From: Parelaphostrongylus tenuis
Taxonomy: Eukaryota > Nematoda > Chromadorea > Rhabditida > Metastrongylidae
Assembly: GCA_019055375.1 (NCBI GenBank)
Contig: JAHQIW010004752.1
Coordinates: forward strand, 434,001 to 498,000
DNA: 64,000 nt
Reading direction: 5' to 3'
In this document: piece by piece, positions 1-12,600 of the stretch
How positions within the stretch are numbered: position 1 is the stretch's first letter
Layout: each line of letters opens with the position of its first letter
Position numbers and translations under genes: made by a program
Notes under the pieces: model-generated
What the model was told of the DNA's origin: nothing
Seen by the model: only the letters and a program-made list of their open reading frames with translations
Database searches by the model: none

Positions 1-330
1 GAATACATTGTGAATGTCCTATCTCCTTCCTGTGAGACCCGAGAACCCCTCAATTTCGATGGTCCCCACCGATCCTATCGATCTTTCGAGGGAGTAGATT
101 TCGTAATTCCCAGAAGATCCCTCCCTCCTCGCATTGCCCGTTGCGCGGTCGTACTTTGGCCAGCGTTTGATCTCATGACTTTTTGTCGAGAATCTTCCTT
201 TTTTCCTTGGCCTGCTTGATTGTTGGTCTTTTGTATCGATTTATTTCATCGCTTATAATCGTTTTTGAATATTCTGAATTTGCAATCAGCCTAGGAGATT
301 GACCCACTTCTCGATCACCGACTGACCAAT

Positions 331-346
331 CGACCGACCGACCGAC
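331..346. repeat. (CGAC)n short tandem repeat
   Basis: About four tandem copies of CGAC, followed by an imperfect unit, upstream of the first candidate coding exon. Confidence 0.7.
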
Positions 347-493
347 TGAGCTATGGCTTCAATGAATGTGAGAATAATTTGTTTGTTTTCGGACGATTCA
401 AGTGATAATCGGGTGATATTCATATCGCCTTATCATCGATAACATGGCGAAAAAAAGGTATGTTGTTAGTGGTGGTGATTCGAGTATTTCAGC

Positions 494-643
494 ATGAGTG
501 AAGGAGCCGTGCGGGAAGTCGATGGTGGTGGTCAGCAGACGACAATAGTTGTTGGTTCATCCCTTTCTCATTCTTCTACGCTCTTCTCATCTCTGATTGA
601 TCTACGTCCTATTAATCACATTTACATAGGAGAAGACCACATG
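494..643 (+). CDS. Candidate first coding exon of the BicC/GLD-3-like gene
   Basis: ATG at 494 opens a 50-codon stretch beginning MSEGAVREVDGGG. The bases TATTTCAG at 485-492 lie directly upstream and look like a splice or spliced-leader acceptor. A GT at 644 would end the exon in phase 0. The next acceptor (TTTAG, 711-715) gives a 72-bp intron and joins in frame to the exon at 716. The donor GTACCC is weak, so the start is provisional. A second ATG at 444, followed by a donor at 458, does not match the phase of the next exon. Confidence 0.4.
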
Positions 644-3600
644 GTACCCTGATTTCAGCCTCAAATGACGTCTGTTTGATCTACGTACAAAGAGAACTAT
701 TGCTTCGTTCTTTAGGCACGACGACACCCGTCACGTGAAGCTGTGGCTCAGTCTTCATCAACAGCTGCTCCTGCTCTTCCACCCCATCTACAGTCGATCG
801 ATATGCTGGTCACGTTATCGATTGCCTCATTGATCGAGAATAACTTCCCGTCAATCGATCACGCACTCAAACCTTCCCTACTTGAAATACTTAATCCGAC
901 TGAGCAGTTTTTTCCATACAAGTCAACAGTCCGCTATGGTAAGTAGCATTTTAAACATTTCTCTTATCAGGCAAAAAGATTTTCAGCTGCAGTTTAACCC
1001 TTTCGGGACGGCAGTTGAAGTCGATGTGGTCTCGATTTCCGTCATTTATGAGGATTTTCTTCTCTATTTCTCTGGAAATTCTTAGGTTTCCCTTGCTATC
1101 TCCGTAGTCAACGATTCACTCTACACGCTCATGTGCTTTATGTGCATATTTAGTCTTTATGTGCGAAGAAAACTTCGAATGCGAAATGTATTCTTCTAAT
1201 TCGTTGCTACAGCGCATTGAGCAGGTTTTTCTATTAAGCAGACTCAATTTCAGAATCGCTGATTTTCAAACTATCAAATGATTACTTGAAGTCCAGTGAA
1301 AAATCTGAGTCCAGAGAAAAAGGCCTCTAGAAACTCTCTGCAAAGTTTGGAGGACGGGCTATCTACTCTACTCTGCGCGTGGAACATAGATTTCCTTTCG
1401 CTCTTATAGCGCTGTTCAGAGGTCTTCTTGGTGACTAAGTATCAAAATCATCGAGATCTAAGGTATCGGACGACCACTAAAAGTACAGCTAAGACCTAAA
1501 CTCAGGCGCCAGCCGACGGTGGAACGTACTGTTTCCTGCGGCTTTCACAGCGCTAAGAAGACCTTTCCAGAAGCCAAGTATCGGATTTGTTTTTTAGAGA
1601 TCAAATGAAATTCTAATCGTTTAAACCGCTCTAGCGGTGGTATGATGTTACACAAATGTATACCCATTGATGTAGAGTGATGTGCAAAACTTTCGCGTCA
1701 GGCGGGACTTGAACCCGCACCTCATTCTTTCCGGGAATAAGTTCTCTATCCGTTACACTACTGACGCCCATTTGCGTGTTTCTGCCAAAAAAAGACTAAA
1801 GTTTTGCACATTACTCTACATCAATGGGTATATATCTGCTTTTTTTCGAATAGTACTAGAAGTTCTATGAAGAATCTATGTTCAGCAGAAAAGATCTCTG
1901 AAAATGTAAGAAATATGTGCGCACCGTTCCCAATACGTCAACGAGACTGTCCCGTTTTTCACACTTTGTGTAGATCATAGCAAGTCTTGAGTTACTCATT
2001 AACTTCACATGCCGTTTAGGTGAGCGTTGACGATAGTCGACGTCAGCGTCTTTCGCATGAGTTGAAACGTCGAGCCGATATTGAGCACTATCGTGATTGC
2101 AGCAGGAAGCCAGATAGCCTACACCAGGTTGGCACCGAGATGCTCTCTTTCCTTAGTTCTCACTTTAGTGGCTTCGCGCTCACCTTAAGGTCTTTAAAAC
2201 GTGTTCGGTACCGACTCACCTATATGTGGGTCATCGATGTTTGTGCCGTGTACGGGGTAATTTCTAGGGTACGTACTCCAACACAAATCCAACTCCCTAT
2301 GTGATAAATGAGTTTGGAGGGGATATTGACATTACTCAATTACCAACAATACTAATGATTGGGCTTTTCTTATGAGGAAGTGCGCCAGGATAATCAGAGC
2401 TACTCTTAAACACACGACCGATCAGTCGATGATCGATGGTCGATCCCACGCTCAAAGCTCGCCAAGTCTTCCGTTTCTCCGTGGTCGGTCAACTGGTACC
2501 AGATTTGTCTGAGAGGATAGCAGCACTCACCTGATATATCGGCAAATGACCACCGCGAGTCATTATAAAGGCCAGATATGCATTCACTTACCTTGAACGA
2601 AGCTGAAAATCAAAGACGAACACATGGCTCATCCATGAAGGATTGATCAACGCCGAGAGCTTTATCCTTTAGCCATCAACTGTCAGAGGAAAGTGTCCCA
2701 CCAGTGGGCCACCGGGCACGCCATGATGAAGGTAATGTGGTACCGAACTTGTTAAATCCTGAAATAGTATACAAATTCAGCCCAGAAGTAGGGTATTGGT
2801 ACCGTGGAGATACTTTTCACGTATTGGCAATACATTTCCAGGAAATTGTTGATATACTGCACGTCACCCTTACAATGGAGGTCACGCTATAGCGATTGCG
2901 AGGAAATGTTCATCAGAGGGTAAGATAACTATTACCGTAGTAAGATTATCGATACCAAATTCTCCAGCTATTGTTTCAGTTTTAAAAACCTCCAGAATAC
3001 GACGGAAAGTTGCGCAAATATAATGTCGGAGACGAATACGATAATACAATTTCCTGATCGCGATGAAGACGATCCGGACTTGATTCACCAGGTCAGATCC
3101 ATCAATCTATGGTTGTGCTGATGAGCTCCATAGCATGGATCAAAATGAAGTACGCATGTGTGAGCTTTAAAAGTAGGAACACTTGAAGTGGTATAAGTAG
3201 CAATTCATCGGAAACCACCAAAGAACTTTGTCATCCATGAAAGTTCTTTGTTTTTAGTGCTTCCAGTAATGCTGTATTGTTATAAATATACATACAAGAA
3301 TGTTGAGTGGAATGTAAAGAACGTTCGACCCCAGGAGGGTGCTGATCCCGCATTCCACTCATACCGGGAGCGCGTGTTAACATTACACCAGCGAGACCAG
3401 CGCTTTGCTATCACTCTTTGATAGATGAAAGGTTGTTTGCTGACAGCTTCGATAGTTTATATCGAGCAAAGAGTGGTAACAAAGCGATGACCTCAGTAGT
3501 ATGGTGATAGCACTCACCTGAGTTATGGGTGGTGAAACGCGTGGTTCGACTCCTGCCTGAGGTCGAGAGTTTTGCAGACCAATTGTTTTGTCCTAAGATG

Positions 3601-6600
3601 TGTATCTGTTAGTATTGTTCAAAACAGAGCAATGTAAACGTTATTGACAAAGGATAAGCTATCGGAAAGAAATCTTTATTGTGCTGCTTTATAACCTTTT
3701 GAGGACCACCGTTGATAGGCAGTCTATGTCACGCCGTCGCTTGCGCGGCAGTCGTACGTAGGCAGCATCTGCATGTGTGTGTACGCATTCCTCGTTGTTC
3801 TCCTGTCTTCCCACGAGACGCGGCGTCGCCATTACAGTAGCTGAGTGGGGTTTGACTTCGCGCGGCGTGGTACGAAACGTACCAAATGCTCTTCTAAGGG
3901 CTAACAGTGTTATTATGTTGTAATTATGCATCTAAGAATGTTTAGTCATACGTATAAATAACTTACAAACCCAGGCGAGAATTGAACCCACCCCGGTATG
4001 GGATTAATGCGCGTTCAACTCTCGGCTGAGGTTGAAAGTTCTGCTAATCGCTCCATGTTCGTGAAGGATGAGCAACTTGGAATACGTGATCTTTTACTCC
4101 TTTGATCAGTCTGTGATTGGTTTTTGGAAGCGACAGTTATCAATTCTTAGCACCTGAATGCCGATGCGCATCGTTCAGCTAAGTGCTTCGATATCATCCA
4201 GTCCTAACGATAATTGAGTCTGTTAAAAAATATATCATGAGGCGTTAACGTGGTCATATAAACTACCTATTGTACCGACTTTCGATGAGCTTCGGTATCA
4301 CTATAATTTGTAAGTTTTGAAGACGACTAGGGAGAGGGAGAAATGGTTAGTGATGCTCGACGCGGGGTCGGTCCGCCACCCTCCTCCAACATTCTGTAGT
4401 ATCCAAAAGGAACCTACGGAACGCCGCAGCCTGGCTATCTACGAGCTTGCAATGAGGTGTGGTCATGTTCGTGAAGAAGATGAAATTCTCAAACAAGGCG
4501 AGGAGACGACTAGAATTCTGGAAGTTCTGAGATCCGCACAGTGAAAGAGATATGTGGTACGGATCAAATAAAATGATAAAATGAAATGTTAAAGACTTAT
4601 CTTGTTTAGTCAGAACGAGTTTGGTAATAGTAACCGTAGTAGTCGGTCGATGGCTGACGCATTTGCGGTTTCGCTTTCTTCAGAATCTGGGCGTTGTGCT
4701 ACAATTAACCTCGCTTTGGCTCCAAGATAAATCTCTGCAATTTTTTCCTTTCAGGGCTAATGTAAACTGATAGTGTTAGGTTTTCCAATATATCAATATC
4801 TCAAGGTGTTGTAGTGGCAAGGGTAATTGAATCAGAATCACCTGTTCTTCAAGATATGATGTGAAAATCATTCTATCCTCTTCTCCTCTGATATAGTAAA
4901 ATGTGAATTCAATCTTCGCGCTCTTCTCGATCCTGCAGATTAGGGAGCAACTTGGAAATGAGGCCTAATATGGTCTTATTTTTGATTAGATTCGATTAGC
5001 CGGGATAGGATGAAGCTGCCTTATTTGTCTTGGCTTTCAATAGATCTGATTTTAACCATGTTTGGTCTCATTTTTCAATAGGTCCTAGTTAACCGGAACT
5101 AAGATCAAACTGCCCTACTTGGTATTTTTTATTGCGTGAGCTTCGCGACAATATATATGCTTCAAGGATATTCAAAATGTCACTTTTTGGTCTACTAAGT
5201 GAACTCTACCTCACTCTTTTGAGCTTAAATTTATTTGAGATAAATTTAGGTGACAATCACTGGCAACCTTGTAGACGTTGAACAAGCACGGCTCCGGTTA
5301 AGGGTATGATCTGTTCTCATAAAAAACATTTTCAATTTATCACTTTGTTCTCAGTGGTCTGGAAATCTGAAACATTATCAATCATCCAGAAATTCTGCCC
5401 AGTAGTCCTGATGTTCGCCGTATCGGAAAAATTGCATGATGATGTTGTTGACGTTGGACTAAATGAATGGTTGAAGAAGAGAACTCAGGATGGTACCCTC
5501 AACTTTCCTAATATCTCGATCCAAACCTTACCCCAATCGTTGGCGGCCTCATTCAAGGTATTTTTCAGAGTGTTAGCCATTTCTTGGATTGTTTTTTTTT
5601 GTATGAACTTATCTTGGAGTAGCTACAATTTTTAAGGACCCTGTAATACGTGTCAGTGGTCGTGTTGGTGAAGAACAAACACTACTGGAAGCATGTGAAC
5701 GCCTTCGAGAGCTGCTTTTCGCACCCGAAGTTGCCGAAAAGGTCCGTATATGGTTTTGTATAACAGAGAGAGTTACCTTTATTCTTGTATGATGCTCCTG
5801 AACTTTCTCAGCCGTCTTATCTTGACGGCATTAATATGCTGCAGGAATTACTAAATCATTTTGAGAACAATTTAAATACTTTGTCTCTTTGTTTTTTAGC
5901 AGTTCTATGATGTTACAAATATACATCTAAGGAATGTTAAGTGTTGTGCTGAACATTCGATCCCGGGCAAGAGTTGAACCCGCGTTTCACTCATGCCGGG
6001 GGTGCGTGCGACTACTGCACCAGCGAGGCCACAGCTTTGCTACCACTCTTTCATCGATATAATGTATTGACGATCAACATCAAGTCCTTAACGGGTTCAT
6101 CTGACAAGCACACTTTGGCATTGAACACGACAAAAACTGACATCTATTTGATAAAGAATCAAAATAGATTAAACATATTCATTAGCTGCCAGCTTTACTG
6201 GGATTCGGTCAAAATGTGATTAGCAGACCAAATCCGGTGACAGTTGATTGCAGATACCTTCAGTAGTTGTTATAGCAAAGAGAGAATGGTAGCTCAGTGG
6301 TGGTCTCGGTGGTGTAGTGGGAGCAAGCGCCGTTGATACAGGTGAAATGCGGATTCAATCTCCGTTTGAGTCTGAATATTTTGCATTACACTTGACATTC
6401 CTAGGAGACCATGCGTCACATCTAAACACTTTGCGATCTTCAGGTCTCTTTCTCAACTCACATGGAGGTCCCAGCTGCTCAACGATCGCAACTCGTGGGA
6501 ACGCCAGATGGAGCCCAACTGGTATATATGCACAAAGTTACTTCAACATAATTTAATGATGTTGTTAGCACTATTGACAGTTTCTTTTTAGCTTGTTATA

Positions 6601-9600
6601 TCTCGTGTTACTAAAGCATTACTACATTTCCCGTCCAATTCGGAGGAATCGCCACAAACTCTTTTCTTTTATTTTACTGGCCAACCAGAAGCGATATTAA
6701 AAGCTCGTCGTTATGTACAGGTTTTCTGATTGTGACGGTTTTTTTTGAAAGTGATGTAGTGTCGTTTCGAATTTTTTTCAGGGTCTCCTTCCTATGCAAT
6801 TATGTTTTCATGCCGGGAATGAGGACCTTCGCGCTAAAATAGATGCCGAGGTCTTTTTTTAGTCATAATTTTCGTGTTTTCTCCCACTTTATTACGAGAG
6901 TGAATTCTTAGCTTTTTGAAATAGAGAGATCTCAGTATCGTTTCCAGAAGCGTACGGTAAAGTTTTACGATGAAGTCCTTCGCGTCGCCGTCCACGTTGT
7001 TCCGTCAGACCTTGAGTCCCCCTCCGCTCTTCCAGGCGACCAAATGAGGGTTTGTTAATATTTCATAGTATTTGAGCCGTCCTTAGTTTGAAATCTCTCT
7101 ATTTCAGCACTATATATCTCTTCGGACGAGTGAGTACAATGTCGGTGCGTTGTATGCTGTTATGAGACGTGTACTTAAACGTGGGGATGAGATTCCTATG
7201 GTTAGGCCGACAGATTACGCTGAGATGCTTCCACTTGTCCCAGAACTTATCAAACATGCATGTGAAGTGAATGTTAAGGTATGTTAAATGACTTAGTTTC
7301 CAGCAACACTACAAATAATCTTACTGTCTATATTTATGAACACGTGTGGCAGAGTGGTTAGAGGTACTCTGCGACACACACGTGGTCGACCAGTTGATGA
7401 TCGATGGTTCAATCCCTCGCGCTCAAAGCACAAAATCCTTTCATCTATCTAGGATCGGTAAGATGATACCAGACCTGTCTGGGAAGGATAGCAGCACAGA
7501 CTTAATATATTGGTAGCCCGCTGCAAGTCATTGTAAAGGCCAAATATGGATTCAGCTACCTCAGGCGATGCTTGACGAAGTCGAACGCCTGATGCATCCC
7601 TCAGGGATTGGTCATGTTCAAAAGCTTTATCCTGTATCCTTTTCACCTTTATCGAGTTCTTCAAGAGTACTCTAGTTTTTGTCTTATTCCAGATTGAAGC
7701 TAGATATTCAATCATTGATTTTAACAATGCGAATGTGCCGAAAACGTTAACTTCAAACAACTTTTTTCTAGAATCCTTGTGTTCACTTACTAATGAAATA
7801 GACATTAACTTTTCATCTCTTAATAATTTCTATGCATTTATGCATCTTTGCAGTTAATCCTCGCAAGCAAGCTACTCAGGCTCATCATTAATAGCTGAAT
7901 CATTAAAGTATTTCAGTGTCGATTGGAGCCATGTGCTCTTCATATCCCCACTAGAACTTCATCGTCACATTCTTTGGAAGGAAATATTGTTGACCAAGCA
8001 ACCGTGGCTGACCATTTAGCGGACTCCGCAGATTCACCGATCTCATCTCATGGAAAAATCACAGCCGGTTGGTGTTGTCTTTCAAATCAAAGGGCAGTTT
8101 TTATTTTAGAGCAATATCAGTTGTAAGTGACAAATATGACAAATTATAGCTTCATCCAATAGACATAAGTGTATGGAAGCATCTATCGGTTCTTCAGCAC
8201 AATTCAACACGCCTAAGAACCGAACATCTTTCCGTTAGTTATGATAGTATTTGAATTAGAAGAAGAACTAGTTTCTTTAGAAGAATTTCCAGGTGTTTCA
8301 AGCACAGCAAATCGAAGTGGACAGTTATTTCCGCAAAATTATTGTTTTGAAAGATATAATATGCGTTATATTGACAAAGAGAACATTGCGCGAAACCAAG
8401 GTATCTACTTTCTTCTCCGTTACGATATCTACTTGGTTCTTTTCCGTTTGGTTGCACAGAATGAAAAACCGATACCTTTCCGGGGGCAAGAATTTTCCAT
8501 AAGAGTGTTGGTAATCATTCGAAAGCTTAAATCTCTAGCTAACACATTACATGACCATTTTTTCAAAACATTCTTTGCAAAGCTAAAAAATTTAGAAGAA
8601 TTTCATGTTTCATATCGGCCGCGCGATTTTACTGCTACTTCATTGGGAGCAAAAAAAAAAACATATGAAAGTGTAAAGGGAATCGTATAGTATCAGAGTC
8701 ATACGCTCAATCTGGAGTTTCTTTCAAAGTGGCGAATCCATTTCCAATTGAATAACAGAAATCGACTTCATATGTGACCCACTGGAGCGGCATCGATCGA
8801 CTACCGTGTTGAAATCGCGGCTCTCTCATGCGCCCCACCCCCACCCCGCAGATTAGCCAAAAAACGCATGCTCGCGTACGTGAATCAATATTGTTTTCTC
8901 TGCTACACTGCAGAGAAATGGTCTTTCTAAGAAGAAAAGTATTGGAATCGTTAAATCTCACGCTATTGAATGATTACTAATAGTCTAAAGAAAAAGCACT
9001 GTACTGCGAAAAATATGCGCGTGCAAAACACAAATGTTATTCTTTTGTTGAAGCGTCACGAAAAGACTTTTTCAGAAAACGGCCACGTACCGCGTTAGTC
9101 AGAGATTTAAGCCTTCCTATGATTACTAACACTCTTAAGAAAAGTTCTTGTCCGACGAAAGGGATCGCTTTTTCATCCTGTGCTGTCAAACGGAAAAAAA
9201 CAATCTGTTTTCCAATCATCCTCGTAGTTTTCTGAGAGGATGGAAAATGCTGGCTCTATACGCTGTTAGGTTCTAGAAGTCACTAGATCAAATATGCAAA
9301 CGATCATCCTTCTAAGCTGGTTCCAAGAGTCGCTCATGCCGCAATCCTCAGGCAGTGAACAACGCCTAATGCGTTATCCTTCATCCTTTACAGTAACGGC
9401 GAATCCATTTCATAGATGATCTAATGAGCCCTTATTACCCTGAAACACTACAAGTAACCGTTGATTGTGGTGCAAGCTGTGAGTGCTCAGACAGTGTGGT
9501 ACATCATGGTTTAATTTCTAATGTCGTCAAATGAGAAGACCTATTGGCTTAAGCGAGATCTTAACAACAGTTAATCAGAAAGGTATGGTTGAATAACACT

Positions 9601-12600
9601 TGTAAGCATCAAATGCACTGGCTGTGTGACCCAAGATGAAGCCTTTAAAAAAACGTGAGCTCTATTTTTACACGATCCTTATCACAACTTTGCTGTACGG
9701 ATCCCAGTGCTTCCAGCATTTGCTTTGTCTCCTCGCATTCATCGCTTGCTCGACAATTTCGTTTTTTCGTGAACGACGTAGAGGATGTCATAATATCTAG
9801 GCTTGGTTACGTGTGTAAAAGCACTCAGAAATTGTTATTTATCATTTATTTTTACTTACATGGAGAGTTGAATTTATGGTATGTAGCAGAGATTTCATTC
9901 AATTATTTGTCTCGCATCCGTAAGCCACGATGATCTTGAGATTTTTGTATATGACTTCAACTTTCAGTCAGGAACTTCGTCTTTTATGAATGTCGTCTAA
10001 TGGTCTTCGGACTAATTCTCCAAAGAATCTCATTATGCCTTTATTGAAACGTTCTTACCTCATTATATCTCAAGTGAACGTCGGCTTTTCTAGAAAGAAT
10101 TATGCTCTTCCCAGAGAACTATGATTGCGACCTCAGGGCTATGGAGTTCTTAGTTCATTTGTCACGAGATCGATCAAGAAAATGTGCATGTTGCACAGTA
10201 TCTCTTATCTTTGCACTTCTGACTTAATTTCACGGACATTAGATTGTAATGTAAATGTTTTTTAATACGGCATTTAAAATATCATTGAAGTGTTGCTAGG
10301 ATAACAGTCAGACATTTGCTATATTTCTAATGATGCACTTCACTCTACAACGATGCTTTGTATGCGGAATTAGTTGTTTGAAATATCGCAGACGCGTCTG
10401 CAGATCTTTCCTTAGTGAATTGCCATCTCATTATGATGATGAAGTATCCTTAAATTCTGAAGTGACATTTTCAGATCTGCTTCCATCTGCACGTCCAAGG
10501 ACTTACTATAACGATCGGCGGGTTCGTCCAAAGCATATTTAGCTATTTTATATCGTCATAAATAATTTCGTTATCGGCAGACCGGAGTCGCTTTTCAGGG
10601 AAATCCATACCGAACGTATCGCTCTGGAAATAATCCTTATCCAAAACATTATCTCGCGTTACGATCTCGTGATGAAATTAATGTAAGTAGAAATATACGA
10701 TCTGTTTGAGATTTCATTGACGTCCTCTTGATTTCTTTGAAAAAAAAAACCCTTGATGGTTTTTTTTTCTCAGTTGGGATACGATTTTTTGTATGTATTC
10801 TGATAATCTATTTTGAATATAACTGGGAAATGGTATTGTGCTAAAGTTGCTAAACTATGATCTATCATGAAGAACTTCAAACTAAACATATTTCACTCCA
10901 AATACGATACTTTTATATATTAATGCTAGAAATGTCTACTCTTGAAAGTGGCGTTCTTTCAATTGGTTAGTATCGCATGGTTAGCCCAGCTCATCTTTCT
11001 TCTTCCCTGCTATTGTTTTCGGACTTGTACAAAATCATCTGTCTGTCATTAATTATGTGATACCCTACCTATTTTTGGAAAGTTTGTAGAAGTAGTCAAT
11101 ACTCCGAATTCTTTTTACCTCGTATTATTACACGATCTGTTCGGATAGAGGCACTGTAAGCCTTGGACGAATTATTATTAAATGCATTTCTACTTTTTTC
11201 ACGTCATGCTATTAGCCTTCGCCAAAAGGACTTCAAAAAAGTCTTCATGGAATCCAGAGCTTCTCGTTCTCTTTTGTGTCTCACTAATGCTTTAATAGGC
11301 TCTTCATGGTTTTCAAATCTAATATTTAATTGTATAGGTACCTTCTCAACGCAAAAGACGAACCACATATGTTCAAAAATGTGTACGTTCCTTCAGCGCT
11401 TTACGTTTTTTTTTCCTAACAATCAATACTTTGTTCATTCAAAGTGTTTATATAGAGCGTGGGTTCTGATAATTTATTCTCTTCAGTTAGTGATTTACAG
11501 CAAAAAAAAAAAACTATCTTTTTGACTATTTTATTGTGCGATGGGAAACTATTGTTGTTGAAAAGAAAAAGTGATTGAACAATTTGGGCAGCTTCTGGCT
11601 ATGATGAAAGGGTAAGTTATTAAAGGTCCTTTCAGGAGTAGCTCAGTGTCCAAATTGTTGGCTCTCGTACATGATATTCTACTGTTTGCCCCTCGAAAGA
11701 GTAATTCACAATTGACAAGCTCCATTTTTGCAGCACATATTATATGCGTTTTTATCCTACATCTAACCTAATAATAGTAAGAATAACTATAGCATAAATA
11801 ATGATAGCAATCTGTAATCTTGTGTACAATCAGTAATCTTCATGTAGTTCATGTAGGGGATAAGATACTGCTCTATTAAGGCGGCGCCACTTGACGCTTT
11901 CGGTTAAAAACGTATTTTTTGCTTTTGCAAAGCGTTTGTGTAGTTTGTAGATAGCTCGAATCAAGTGAATTTCGACGGCATGTTTAATTTCTCAAATAGT
12001 TTATTTTTGGCTTCGTACCAATCGAAATAAGATTTTGTTTCTCATTCGAAGATTTCTCATTGGATAGAAGTTTTGTTGTAATGAACTTATATTCATTAGG
12101 TAGAGAAAATCTTTCTGATTGTAATGGTATAATTGGCTTTCGGTAATGACTTTTTCGAGCTTTGTAACGGCTGAAAGAATATTGGGTTTCACAATCAGTG
12201 AGCACTTCTAATCGGCTAGGTTGTGTGTACCGCTGTAATACCAATCCGCTGCAACATTTTCTTAATCAAAGAGATTTGCTCTACCTAATGGTTAAAATTT
12301 TGCCGCAGAAAAAATTTTATGAGGCGAGAAATCTGCAAATTTGAAACGAAATCTTATTTTCATTGGTACAGCATTAAAAACAAGCAATTTGGGGAATAAA
12401 ATATGCCTTTAAGATTCACTTGATCCAAGCTATCGAATGATCATACATTCGCCAGATAATAGCGAAGAATACACTTTTACCGAAGGCCTCAAGAGGCGCC
12501 GCCATAATAGAATAGTACAGGAAATAGCCTTGGTGTTGTACACCTTCTTTGATGAGGATTTGAGCATTCTGAACACTAATGTTTTTTCTTATAACGACTG

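Noticed and set aside
1695..1768. Functional tRNA gene on the minus strand
   Set aside because: It folds fairly well but carries the S2 tail and lies within a repeat, as do several diverged relatives; treated as a SINE head.
2673..2731. Possible exon beginning at the S1 SINE tail (SEESVPPVGHRARHDE)
   Set aside because: An SINE-derived acceptor would be attractive, but the exon's phases fit neither the exon at 2020-2127 nor that at 2842.
7449..7805. 118-codon minus-strand ORF
   Set aside because: It runs antisense across an S1 SINE and the adjoining intron; no protein signature.
8241..8690. 149-codon plus-strand ORF, the longest in the window
   Set aside because: Only 8293-8400 behaves as an exon (acceptor, phase, donor). 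The remainder is one arm of the foldback repeat read through.
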